Part shown: in pieces, positions 52,299 through 60,397 of the stretch | Layout of the letters: every line of letters starts with the position of its first letter | How positions within the stretch are numbered: position 1 is the stretch's first letter | Source: Agreia sp. COWG | Lineage (GTDB): Bacteria; Actinomycetota; Actinomycetes; Actinomycetales; Microbacteriaceae | Assembly (NCBI RefSeq): GCF_904528075.1 | Contig: NZ_LR882035.1 | Span: 372,001 to 436,000 of the forward strand | Direction: 5' to 3' | Length of the DNA stretch: 64,000 nucleotides | The notes under the pieces: model-generated | What the model was told of the DNA's origin: nothing | The model's database searches: none | The model's input: the letters and a program-made list of their open reading frames with translations, nothing else | Translations under genes and position numbers: made by a program

Positions 52299-53427
52299 GG
52301 CACCAGCACGCGATAGATCCACCGAGTCAAATGAGCGTTTCACACGATTTATTGGTGCCACAAATCTCGCCCACGTACGTATCGTTTTTCGCACTCGATC
52401 CCCTAGACGCCAGCGGGAAACCTCGGCCGCTGCCATGGCCTCGACGCTCAGGGCAGCCCGAATACTCGTAGATTCGGCGGGGGCGGGCGAGAGCTCAATA
52501 TTTGTGGATGTCACATTGAGGCTCACCCCGTCTGACATCAGCAAATTGGTCGAGGTCCTCCCTAGCCTGTGTGCCGCCAACGCCAGCGTAGGTGATGGTC
52601 CTGCACTCCCCCCTCTTACTCCAACGGATCTAGCAACGGCTCTGATTTTCGATGTGGGATCGAACACGGCTGGCGGTGGGGTGAATTGGTCCGAATCCGA
52701 CATGCCCGTCCAAGTCTTCCTTTCGGTTTCTGCAGACGAGGACGCGACTTTTGTTGCCTCACTCCGAGAGCGCATATTAGGCGCACTGCAACAGGAAAAG
52801 GTGCGCGAGTACGCCTCGGAACAGTTCGAGAATCCGGGTCGCGTTGCCCGCCAGTGGGTGTATCTCCCAGGTACAGAAACGGCGCATGTGCGTTGGTATC
52901 GCTTTCTCACACCACCTGAATCGAGTGAGGAGCAGCTCGCCCGAAGTTTGGCGAATGTGCTTTTCGGCGGGGTATACCACTCGCAGCTTGTTCGACGGCT
53001 ACGCGACCAGCGCGCGCTGAGCTACTCTCCGTCCTCAAGTCTTATGAGTCGCGACGGGCGGAACGCTGTCGTGGTTGACGTGTCTACGAGTCGCGGTCTC
53101 GAAGACGACTCAGACGACGCAATCCGCGAAGCTCTCGACGACTTCGTCGAAATGGACATTGACGACGAATCTTTGCACCTCGCGAAACGCTATCTCCGCG
53201 GACGCACGATCGTCGACGCGGATTCCCCCGCGGGCGCGCTCTCGCTTATGTCCGCTGCGTGGCTTGACCCTCATCTCCCGACCGAACACCACGATCTCGC
53301 TGAACACCTCTCACGGGTGACACTCGGTGCCGTATCTGAAGCGGTGAGGTCGATCTACCGTTCTACCGAATTCGGAGCTCTCGTTCTGTCAGGGAACGAA
53401 CCTCTCGAGAAATGGACAGCGTTATGA
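52291..53427 (+). CDS. M16-like peptidase partner subunit (no zinc motif)
   Basis: 378 residues from the ATG at 52291 within the end of the previous gene. It lacks HxxEH but has the C-terminal M16 substrate-binding part FGGVYHSQLVRRLRDQRALSYSPSSS with the Arg/Tyr pair. In heterodimeric M16B enzymes the catalytic subunit brings the zinc and the partner brings R-Y; this division is clear here. Stop overlaps the LLM gene start. Confidence 0.82.
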   Translation: MTEAPARDRSTESNERFTRFIGATNLAHVRIVFRTRSPRRQRETSAAAMASTLRAARILVDSAGAGESSIFVDVTLRLTPSDISKLVEVLPSLCAANASVGDGPALPPLTPTDLATALIFDVGSNTAGGGVNWSESDMPVQVFLSVSADEDATFVASLRERILGALQQEKVREYASEQFENPGRVARQWVYLPGTETAHVRWYRFLTPPESSEEQLARSLANVLFGGVYHSQLVRRLRDQRALSYSPSSSLMSRDGRNAVVVDVSTSRGLEDDSDDAIREALDDFVEMDIDDESLHLAKRYLRGRTIVDADSPAGALSLMSAAWLDPHLPTEHHDLAEHLSRVTLGAVSEAVRSIYRSTEFGALVLSGNEPLEKWTAL

Positions 53428-54428
53428 CCCTTGGAATCATGTACCCAGAGATGCCCGTCGGTATCGGACCCGCGATCCCCTATGCGGAGTTGGCGCGTCT
53501 CGGCGGACACAGGCTCTGGTTTGGACACTCGACTGTTGTGGATTCGCATCTCACGATGGCAGCCTTGGCCGCGCGCGGATATACGATCCCGTTCGGCAGT
53601 GCCGTCGCGCTCTTTCCTCTGTGGCATCCACATGGGCTCGCGGTTCAGTCGCTTTCGGTAGCCCGCCTCACAGGACACACCTATGTAGCCGGCATCGGCC
53701 CCGGAGGAAGGGAATTCCAGGCGAAGACGTTCGGTGCTCCGTTCGACAAGGCCGTCACAAGGACCATCGAATTCACGACGGCATTTCGGGATGTCGTGCC
53801 TCCTTTACTAGCGACCCATCCCTCTCCTGGAAGACGTGAAGTCGATCCAATGTTCGGTTCGGTAGAAGTCGGTTACGGGGTTCTCAGGCCGGCCATGGCA
53901 CGAGCATCAGGCCGATTCGCGGACTGGGCGATAACGTGGCTCACTCCTCAGTCCTACCTCCAGGAAGTCATCGTTCCTGAAATGGCTCGCTCGGCCGAGG
54001 ACGCTGCGCGCACTCGACCGCGGCTGGCCACAGTGGTACACGTCGCCGTTAGACGGCCCGGGCGGAATCCGTCGACCATCGCTTTCATGTCCTCACGCGC
54101 ACATCTGCAGGCGCCTCATTACGCTTCTATGCTGCGCCTCGCCGGGCTGAACATCGACTCGGCAGACCCCGAAAACGGAGCCGATGAACTAGTCCGGTCT
54201 AGAACCTTCATATACGGAGAACCACACGAAATCGTAGAAGCATTCGATGCGCTGCGAGCGGCGGGTGTTGGCGAGGTAATCGTGAACGTATATGGCGTGG
54301 GACAAACGCACGGTTTCGGTGCAGCCCTCGAAGATCTTGAGGAGATCCTCGACGCTGAACACAACGCACGGGTGCGATCTGGCGTGGAGCAACACGCGAA
54401 TCGCGCACGCGAAAAGGTCACCGCATGA
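53424..54428 (+). CDS. LLM-class (probably F420-dependent) oxidoreductase
   Basis: 334 residues from the ATG at 53424 (ATGA overlap). Luciferase-like monooxygenase fold: YAELARLGGHRLWFGHS at the start, GHTYVAGIGPGGREFQAKTFG in the middle, and FIYGEPHEIVEAFDALRAAGVGEVIVNVYG near the end, of the F420-binding class. In the lexapeptide pathway an F420H2-dependent reductase (LxmJ) reduces Dha to D-Ala; a comparable reduction of dehydro residues is the likely role. FMN instead of F420 cannot be excluded from sequence. Confidence 0.78.
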   Translation: MTLGIMYPEMPVGIGPAIPYAELARLGGHRLWFGHSTVVDSHLTMAALAARGYTIPFGSAVALFPLWHPHGLAVQSLSVARLTGHTYVAGIGPGGREFQAKTFGAPFDKAVTRTIEFTTAFRDVVPPLLATHPSPGRREVDPMFGSVEVGYGVLRPAMARASGRFADWAITWLTPQSYLQEVIVPEMARSAEDAARTRPRLATVVHVAVRRPGRNPSTIAFMSSRAHLQAPHYASMLRLAGLNIDSADPENGADELVRSRTFIYGEPHEIVEAFDALRAAGVGEVIVNVYGVGQTHGFGAALEDLEEILDAEHNARVRSGVEQHANRAREKVTA

Positions 54429-55039
54429 GCAATAAAGAGGGGAAACAGCATGTTGACGTGCTGGAGGGCTTAGCAGGACGACGAATCGTAATCATGGCCA
54501 CGGGTGCGCTCGGCGCTGCATTCACCCCTTCGTGGATGGGATGGCTCACGCAGGCGGCACCACAAACGGAGTTTAGGGTCGTTCTTACTCCGAGTGCTTG
54601 CCAGTTTGTCGGGCTAACGGCCTTGCAGGCATTCCTTCGCGCTGCACCCATCGTCGACAGTTGGTCAGAGGCTGGACGCGAGCCGCTCCACGTAGCTCTG
54701 GGCCAGTGGGCTGATGGTTATCTTGTTCATCCCGCCTCAATGAGCTTTGTCTCGCGATTATGCGCTGGATTATGCGACAGTCCAGCGTTGCTGGCGATTC
54801 AAGGCTCGAATGCGCCAGTGATGGTAGCTGCATCAGCTCCTCCGGGTTTTGTCGATACTCCTGTCTGGCGCGGATACCAGCGGGCTCTCGAGGAGAGGCC
54901 GAATGTCACGCTTCTTCCGCCAGTTCAAGGCGCAAGTGCCTACGAGCCGACATTGAGCGGTTCTCCTCCGACCATGTTTTCCGAGGCTGTCATTGCTCTC
55001 GCATCCGTCATGAGTGCCGAACAGAGGACCGTGAAATGA
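54425..55039 (+). CDS. LanD-type flavoprotein cysteine decarboxylase
   Basis: 204 residues. HFCD flavoprotein fold: IVIMATGALGAAFTPSWMGW, RVVLTPSACQFV, LHVALGQWADGYLVHPASMSFV with the His of the catalytic region at about 89. The usual PASANT and PxMNxxMW motifs are altered (HPASMSF; ASAPPGFVDTPVW). LanD enzymes oxidatively decarboxylate the C-terminal Cys to an aminoenethiolate, which adds to a Dha/Dhb to form AviCys or AviMeCys. Both precursors end in Cys, as required. Overlaps neighbours by 4 bases on each side. Confidence 0.82.
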   Translation: MSNKEGKQHVDVLEGLAGRRIVIMATGALGAAFTPSWMGWLTQAAPQTEFRVVLTPSACQFVGLTALQAFLRAAPIVDSWSEAGREPLHVALGQWADGYLVHPASMSFVSRLCAGLCDSPALLAIQGSNAPVMVAASAPPGFVDTPVWRGYQRALEERPNVTLLPPVQGASAYEPTLSGSPPTMFSEAVIALASVMSAEQRTVK

Positions 55040-55911
55040 TCGACGAAACTCTGTGGAGTTACGAGACCAGCGTCTGGTCTCAGAGCTTGCGACGCGTCTC
55101 GGGCGGCGCTGTTTTACGCCGCACGATAAAAGGGATAACGGACGCCGAGAGGCTCGCAAGAAATGGCGTGAATAGCCGTTTGCGCACAAAAGGCTGGGAT
55201 GCTCCTACTCGTCCGATTTTCTCAGACGGCAGCTCAGAGCCAAGCATCTACTCGCTGTCGTCGATACATCAATCAGCCAGATTATTGTGGCCATCTCCCG
55301 TCGCTGCTTGGTCCGAGACAACGGGTTCTGACGTTTCACACGCACTCGCCGCATTTCTCGCGGAGCTTCATTCGGCCAAGACCGAATTGCCCGTCGTGCC
55401 GTCTCCGCACGTCAAACGCCTGAGAAGCCATCTCTACGCCGAGGAAGGTTTCGTGCATCGCAGTCTGCCCGGACCCGCAGTCGGAATGCTCACCGAATGG
55501 GTTGAGGCTCTCCCCGACACAGGAGTGCTTTGTCATGGCGGATGGAGCCTCAGCTCGATTTTCGCCTCGGAAGACCTTTCGCAACTGCAAGTCGTGTCAG
55601 GAGAGGAGATCACGCTGTCGGCTCGTGAACTTGACCTTGGTTGGATTGTCGGAGAGCTGACGGAACTCGAATTCTCAGCGTCTAGCAGCGGTCAGAGTGG
55701 AGCACTTTACGCAGCACTAGCGAGCCTCTTCCTCGGCGCATATCACCAGATCACTGGCTACAAAATCGATCCCGCGTTCTTAGCCAGAGTCGTTGCACTG
55801 AGAACAACACTCCACCTTTTCGACTTCGCGGAGACATTCGGAGAAGAAGCCGTCGGACAGTCGAACATCGCCTTTGCTACCTGGCTTACGGAGAGGGCTT
55901 CGATGCTCTGA
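55036..55911 (+). CDS. Kinase-fold-like protein with degenerate active site (possible LanX-like partner)
   Basis: 291 residues from the ATG at 55036. A segment LCHGGWSLSSIF at 166-177 and RELDLGWIVGELTE near 198 align by eye with the HGDxxxxN and D-x-x-x-D-L-G motifs of phosphotransferases, but the catalytic Asp (now Gly169) and Asn (now Ser) are gone. It is thus likely a non-phosphorylating scaffold or cyclase. In lexapeptide-type clusters a third synthetase component, LxmX, is proposed to cyclise; position and size fit that, but the homology is an inference. Confidence 0.65.
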   Translation: MIDETLWSYETSVWSQSLRRVSGGAVLRRTIKGITDAERLARNGVNSRLRTKGWDAPTRPIFSDGSSEPSIYSLSSIHQSARLLWPSPVAAWSETTGSDVSHALAAFLAELHSAKTELPVVPSPHVKRLRSHLYAEEGFVHRSLPGPAVGMLTEWVEALPDTGVLCHGGWSLSSIFASEDLSQLQVVSGEEITLSARELDLGWIVGELTELEFSASSSGQSGALYAALASLFLGAYHQITGYKIDPAFLARVVALRTTLHLFDFAETFGEEAVGQSNIAFATWLTERASML

Positions 55912-55958
55912 GGCCTCGCCATCCTGAGATAACGACTGCGCAAAAAGGAGTTGCAACT

Positions 55959-56903
55959 GTGACAGAAATAGTAAATACGGCCGAAGAACTCAACCTCTCG
56001 ACATCGCGACCAGTGATACAGGCATCGGCCTTGTCGATGAAATATGGAGATAACCTCGTTCTGCACGAGTTGGATTTCGTCATTGCCGCAGGATCTAATG
56101 TGGCGGTACTCGGCCCAAATGGAGCCGGGAAAAGCACGATGATCGAAATTCTCGAAGGTTTTCGACGGCCCTCAGCCGGAAGTGTCGAAGTGCTCGGCGG
56201 CGTGCCGTCCGAGGCATCCGAGGAATGGAAGTCCCGCGTCGGAGTGGTTCTTCAGGCTTGGCGGGACCACGGCTCATGGCGAGTAATTGACTTTCTGAGG
56301 TACGTTACGGCCGCGCATCGCTCGGTAGGTCGGACAGATTTGTGGGAAGTCACCGAACTCCTGGCGCTGGTCGGATTGCAAGAACACTCGACGAAGCGCA
56401 TTCGATCTCTATCTGGTGGACAGCGGAGACGAGTCGATGTGGCTGCATCGCTGATCGCGCGTCCGCAACTGTTATTCCTCGATGAGCCCACGACGGGTTT
56501 TGATCCGGAGGCAAAACGGTCGTTCCACGAGCTAATGCGGGGTCTTGCCGGCCTCACGACCATTCTCTGGGCGACTCATGATCTCACCGAGGCGGAAGAT
56601 ATGTGCGACCGAATACTCATCCTGCATCGAGGGAAGATCGTTGCGGATGGCACACCCGAAGAGCTTCGATCGAAGATGGCCTCGGATACAACAGTGAGTT
56701 GGCGGGACCAAGATGGGCGACACAAAGCTCGTGTGGAGGACCCCCGACCGCTCCTTACGCGTCTTATGGGTGATTCAACCTACGTAGACGAGATAGAGGT
56801 CCATAAAGGATCCCTCGAAGAGGCATACATGGTCATCGTGGGGGACGCCAAACAGAACGGGCCTGAGAAAATGCCGGTTTTCAGAACGGAGAAGGCACGA
56901 TGA
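55959..56903 (+). CDS. ABC exporter ATP-binding protein
   Basis: 314 residues from a GTG (AAAAGGAGTTGCAACT upstream). Walker A GPNGAGKST, signature LSGGQRRRVDVAASL, Walker B LLFLDEPTTGFDP, switch His in LWATHDLTEAED. DrrA/Nod-type ATPase with a C-terminal extension (HKARVEDPRPLLTRLMG). With the next gene it forms the exporter or self-immunity pump for the lanthipeptide. Confidence 0.92.
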   Translation: MTEIVNTAEELNLSTSRPVIQASALSMKYGDNLVLHELDFVIAAGSNVAVLGPNGAGKSTMIEILEGFRRPSAGSVEVLGGVPSEASEEWKSRVGVVLQAWRDHGSWRVIDFLRYVTAAHRSVGRTDLWEVTELLALVGLQEHSTKRIRSLSGGQRRRVDVAASLIARPQLLFLDEPTTGFDPEAKRSFHELMRGLAGLTTILWATHDLTEAEDMCDRILILHRGKIVADGTPEELRSKMASDTTVSWRDQDGRHKARVEDPRPLLTRLMGDSTYVDEIEVHKGSLEEAYMVIVGDAKQNGPEKMPVFRTEKAR

Positions 56904-57754
56904 CCTCGACCATTGGACGCATAACAGATGGCGGAATCGGGTTCTTCTCCTTCGGACTTCTTCAAGCGCGAGTCGAACTCGTCAACCGATTCACCCGTTG
57001 GGGGGCCCTGGGTAACTTGCTCACCCCGATTGTGCTCGTCGTCGTGCTTCTGGTGGTTCGACCGCAAGATACGTTCGGGACCGATTATGTTCTAAGCCTT
57101 ATCGCTGGAATCACCGCGGCAGCACTGTTCGTCGGGGGATTTGTCGGCATCGCGGGCGAGCTCGTCGCGGAACAGGATGACGGAACAATGCTCCGGGTGA
57201 GGACGCTTCCCAACGGGCTGTCGGCATACCTCGTCGGTAAATGCGCAAGCCTGCTCGTCACCAGCCTCCTCACGGTGACCCTAGTTCTCGTTCCTACGCA
57301 CATTATTGTGGGTGGAATCCTGCCAGCCTCGCCTTTGGGTTACCTGGCCTTTCTCGGCATCGCTGCATTGGCACTGTTTTCCACGGTTCCGCTGGGCGCA
57401 CTCGTGGGCAGCCTTTTCAGCTCGCCCCTCGCTGTTCTGCCGATGTCGATGGTTGCGTACGGGCTCATGGCCATGTCGGGGGTCTTCTTCCCCCTTTCGG
57501 TGCTCCCCGAATGGCTTGCAGTCGCTGTCAAAGCTTTTCCTCTTTACTGGCTTGGCCTTCTGTCTCGGTCAACCCTCACTCCTGCCTTCGAATCGATAGG
57601 AACAGGAGAAACGATCCTCGCTGTTGCGGTGCCGATGATCTGGGCTGCTATCGGTCTTGCTCTCGTACCGCGGGCCCTGCGAAAAATGAACCAACGACAG
57701 TCCGGAGCCCGATTGGAGGTGATCCAGCAGCGTCGCGCCACTCGCGGCTATTAA
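56900..57754 (+). CDS. ABC-2 type exporter permease
   Basis: 284 residues, ATGA overlap with the ATPase. Six hydrophobic helices, for example LLTPIVLVVVLLVVR, GITAAALFVGGFVGIAG, AVLPMSMVAYGLMAMSGVFF and ILAVAVPMIWAAIGLALVP. The EQDDGTMLRVRTLPNGLSAYLVGK loop is typical of DrrB-like permeases. It forms the membrane part of the exporter. Confidence 0.9.
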   Translation: MTSTIGRITDGGIGFFSFGLLQARVELVNRFTRWGALGNLLTPIVLVVVLLVVRPQDTFGTDYVLSLIAGITAAALFVGGFVGIAGELVAEQDDGTMLRVRTLPNGLSAYLVGKCASLLVTSLLTVTLVLVPTHIIVGGILPASPLGYLAFLGIAALALFSTVPLGALVGSLFSSPLAVLPMSMVAYGLMAMSGVFFPLSVLPEWLAVAVKAFPLYWLGLLSRSTLTPAFESIGTGETILAVAVPMIWAAIGLALVPRALRKMNQRQSGARLEVIQQRRATRGY

Positions 57755-57811
57755 GCGAACAGTCCGCAACTCGAACATCACCAAAACTGGAACCAACCGA
57801 AGGAGCCTCTT

Positions 57812-58060
57812 ATGAGCAACATCAAGAACCTGATCGTCGGCGATCACCGGGACCCCCGCGATGAGATCCAAGAGATCTTCCCGGCGCAAGCAACCTCGAG
57901 TAGCGAGCAAGTTGCGTCTGAATGGGCGCGCAGCGTTCTCGAATCGGCCGAGGTCGAAGCCTCAAACGAGGTTTCAGCTATCGCAGCACTCCGAAAGGCT
58001 GAGCCGCGTCTCGGTCTCAAATCGGCGGTGTTCATCACCAAGACTGTGAATAACTCCTAG
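57812..58060 (+). CDS. Small terminal operon protein, L7/L12-tail-like
   Basis: 82 residues; strong ribosome site AAGGAGCCTCTT. Acidic, Cys-free, so not an obvious lanthionine substrate. The last part, VSAIAALRKAEPRLGLKSAV, is reminiscent of the C-terminal domain of ribosomal protein L7/L12 (I-x-x-V/L-R-x-x-x-x-L-G-L-K-x-A). Its position directly after the exporter suggests a role in immunity, regulation or peptide handling. No family assignment is safe. Confidence 0.65.
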   Translation: MSNIKNLIVGDHRDPRDEIQEIFPAQATSSSEQVASEWARSVLESAEVEASNEVSAIAALRKAEPRLGLKSAVFITKTVNNS

Positions 58061-58090
58061 GCAGAATCAGCTAGGACCTCGCCCGTCCAC

Positions 58091-58130
58091 TGCCCCGGTG
58101 ATGTGCTGAATGCAGCACATCACCGGGGCA
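58091..58130 (+). terminator. Terminator ending the lanthipeptide operon
   Basis: TGCCCCGGTGATGTGCTG (58091-58108) and 58113-58130 pair perfectly (18 bp) around a 4-base loop, 31 bases after the last stop codon. The next 229 bases (58131-58359) hold no supportable gene and lead to the PadR promoter. Confidence 0.85.
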
Positions 58131-58359
58131 GTCGTGTCCCTTGAGCCAGCCACACAATTCATTTGTCAATTGAGTTGGCTGCGTAGGAACCACGGATGCG
58201 GCGCTGAACGCCGTCTTGCACATGTCATCACGACTCCTGCGAAATTCGTTTCCTCTCATGTATGTGAGAACGACTCGGGGCATCCGGCCAGGAACCCATG
58301 CATTGACGAATGCGGGCCATCGCGTTGCTTAAAGGAAGATACCTTCTTATGCTGTGGGC

Positions 58360-58752
58360 ATGGCAAAGCGCAGACCGGGACGGTTGTTCCCGATTGAGTT
58401 CGAGATTCTGGAGTGCGGGCTAGACCTTCAGGTTCGGGATGGCAGTTTTTATGGTTTCGCGCTAGCGCGTGAGCTGGTCGGCAGCGACGGGGGCACACTG
58501 ACGGCACACGGCACGCTGTACAAGGCGTTGAGCCGTATGAAGGATGCCGGTCTTCTGCACGCGTCGTGGGAGAACTCCGATGCGGCCGACAGCGAGAACC
58601 GACCGCGGCGGCGTCTCTACGAGGTGACGGCCGAGGGTCGTGCCGCCCATGCTGCAGAGACGGCCCAGCTGGAGGAGGAGCGCCGCGCTGCCCGGCGGGG
58701 CATCCGATCGCCTGGTCTTGCGCGGGTCTTTGCCGGCGGGGTGCTGTCGTGA
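58360..58752 (+). CDS. PadR-family regulator
   Basis: 130 residues from the ATG at 58360 (a GTG two codons earlier is possible). Winged-helix pattern: LDLQVRDGSFYGFALARELVG, HGTLYKALSRMKDAGLLHASW, RRRLYEVTAEGRAAHA. The C-terminal helix is shortened. Its stop overlaps the next gene's GTG, so it is co-transcribed with the membrane protein, a common PadR arrangement. Confidence 0.9.
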   Translation: MAKRRPGRLFPIEFEILECGLDLQVRDGSFYGFALARELVGSDGGTLTAHGTLYKALSRMKDAGLLHASWENSDAADSENRPRRRLYEVTAEGRAAHAAETAQLEEERRAARRGIRSPGLARVFAGGVLS

Positions 58753-59471
58753 CGGTGGCGCGGTCGCCCGAGTATCGGCAGGCGACGTGGCGGGTGCTGC
58801 GGTGGGCGGCCTGGTACACGCGGGGTCTCGATCGTGAGGTCGCGGGAGAAAGGCTCGACGAGCTTGCATCCGATCTCCATGATCACGCCGTCTGGGCGGA
58901 GCAGAGCGGACTCTCCTCGGAGGAGGCGACGCGTGCCATCACTCGGCGGGGTATCCGAGGGGTGTTCGATGATCTCAGTTGGCGGCGAGCTCAGGTGCGG
59001 CGAGGCGAAACCACCGACCCGCTGATCTACCGCTCACAGAGGCAGGGCTCACGCGTCACGGCGGCGGTCGTCACGGTGGGGGTGCTGCTCGTGGTTGTGG
59101 GCGGCTTCGCGCTGACGCGAACACTCCAGCTCGTCATCGCGCAGGGTGACTCTGCGGTGGCCAGTGTCGCACTCGGCCTCTCGCTCTTTCTTCTGCTCGC
59201 ACTCGCGGGGATCGGCCTTCTGGCTCTGCCACGAGCCCGGTGGATCGGTGCCGTCGTCTTGATGGTCGCTGCAGTGGGGGTCGTTCGGTTCACGTTCATG
59301 GGCCTGCTCTACGGCAGCGCTGCGGTAAACCACCTCATGTACTTCTCCCAGTGGTGGCCGTTGCCGAAATACGCGCTGATCGCAGCCCTCGTACTGTTCT
59401 TCGGTTCCGCAGTCCTGTGGTGGTGGCCGTCACGGCCAGCCGCCGAAATGTCGAATGAGAGGGATCGCTGA
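58749..59471 (+). CDS. Membrane protein co-expressed with PadR
   Basis: 240 residues from a GTG. The soluble N-terminal ~85 residues (LDREVAGERLDELASDLHDHAVWAEQSG) resemble the helical permease-prefix domain seen with PadR regulators. Then four membrane segments (VTAAVVTVGVLLVVVGGFAL, VALGLSLFLLLALAGIGLL, IGAVVLMVAAVGVVRFTFMG, ALIAALVLFFGSAVLWWW). Function unknown. One base overlap with the next gene. Confidence 0.78.
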   Translation: MTVARSPEYRQATWRVLRWAAWYTRGLDREVAGERLDELASDLHDHAVWAEQSGLSSEEATRAITRRGIRGVFDDLSWRRAQVRRGETTDPLIYRSQRQGSRVTAAVVTVGVLLVVVGGFALTRTLQLVIAQGDSAVASVALGLSLFLLLALAGIGLLALPRARWIGAVVLMVAAVGVVRFTFMGLLYGSAAVNHLMYFSQWWPLPKYALIAALVLFFGSAVLWWWPSRPAAEMSNERDR

Positions 59472-60397
59472 TGCGCAAGAAAATCGCCGTAATCGTGGGG
59501 GTGATCGCCGGTGCAATGGTGATCGGCACCAGCGCGTTCATCGGAGTCGGCGTGATCGACTCGATGAAGACCATGGCCGCCGCGTCGGAGCCGCCCGCCG
59601 TCACGCTCATCGACGCCACGCCGTCTACCTCCGACGCGAGCAAGACCGAGGCCTCGGCGGCCTCGGTCGTATCGAATCTTCCGAGCGAGATGATCGCGGG
59701 CCTTCCCGAGTACACGAATGTCCACGACAGGGACACCTACATCCGGGTGCAGACGTGGATCAAGATCTGCATGCGGGAGACGGCCGGCCATAGCTACCAA
59801 TTCGACCTCGCCCCAGAGGCGGGCGACGTTGTGGGTCTGGTCTCTACCGGATTCATTCCGCTGCCAGCGGGGCTGGACCAGCACGAGCAGCTCTCCCTCT
59901 ACGGCGAACCCGACAACCTGCTGCCCTCCTATGACTGGCAGGCCGGCGGATGCTACGGCGAGGCCATCCATAAGCAGGGCCTTCTCGACGACGGCGGCAG
60001 CACCTTCAGCGAGGCTGAGCTGGCGAAGATCACCGAGGTCTACAACTCCATGGCCTCCCCTCCGGAGCCGGCGTGGGGATACGCCGGAGCGACACCCGGG
60101 GAGTCGGTCTCTCGAGAGCTGTTCGCCAGCATCGACGCCTCCATCACTTCCTGCATGGCGGAGAACGGCATCCAATACAGCCACACCGACAACCTCGGGG
60201 ATGACGGCACGGCGTCGCTGCGGGAAGGTGCCTTCGCCATGAAACCCATCGAGGGCTCATCGAGTGAAACGTTCTTCGATGACGCGTCGATCGTCCTCTA
60301 CGGTGCGCGGCAGTCGGCCGACGCTCCCTATGACTGGACAAGGGGCGGCTGCTACGGTCAGGCCGTCCATGCGGCAGGAATTGCGGGCGCGCAGTAG
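59471..60397 (+). CDS. Secreted/anchored protein with an internal Cys-containing duplication
   Basis: 308 residues. One hydrophobic N-terminal segment (IAVIVGVIAGAMVIGTSAFIG) acts as signal or anchor. Two related modules follow: IKICMRE (97-103) to YDWQAGGCYGEAIH (154-167), and ITSCMAE (225-231) to YDWTRGGCYGQAVH (287-300). Each has a Cys-Met start and a YDWxxGGCYGxAxH end, so each likely closes with a disulphide. No known family recognised. Fourth position in the PadR operon. Confidence 0.75.
   Translation: MRKKIAVIVGVIAGAMVIGTSAFIGVGVIDSMKTMAAASEPPAVTLIDATPSTSDASKTEASAASVVSNLPSEMIAGLPEYTNVHDRDTYIRVQTWIKICMRETAGHSYQFDLAPEAGDVVGLVSTGFIPLPAGLDQHEQLSLYGEPDNLLPSYDWQAGGCYGEAIHKQGLLDDGGSTFSEAELAKITEVYNSMASPPEPAWGYAGATPGESVSRELFASIDASITSCMAENGIQYSHTDNLGDDGTASLREGAFAMKPIEGSSSETFFDDASIVLYGARQSADAPYDWTRGGCYGQAVHAAGIAGAQ

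Noticed and set aside
54760..55035. Longer start for the pseudokinase-like protein
   Set aside because: It would overlap the LanD gene by 280 bases; the ATG at 55036 fits the ATGA coupling seen through the operon.
57812..58060. Third lanthipeptide precursor
   Set aside because: It has no Cys and lacks the L-x-x-G-[YF]-x-T-Y leader motif; kept as an unknown small protein.
47642..58130. Thioamitide (thioviridamide-type) cluster
   Set aside because: Kinase, HopA1 and LanD-type genes occur in both pathways and T-x4-C fits, but no YcaO or TfuA gene for thioamide formation is present, while an LLM reductase as in lexapeptide is.
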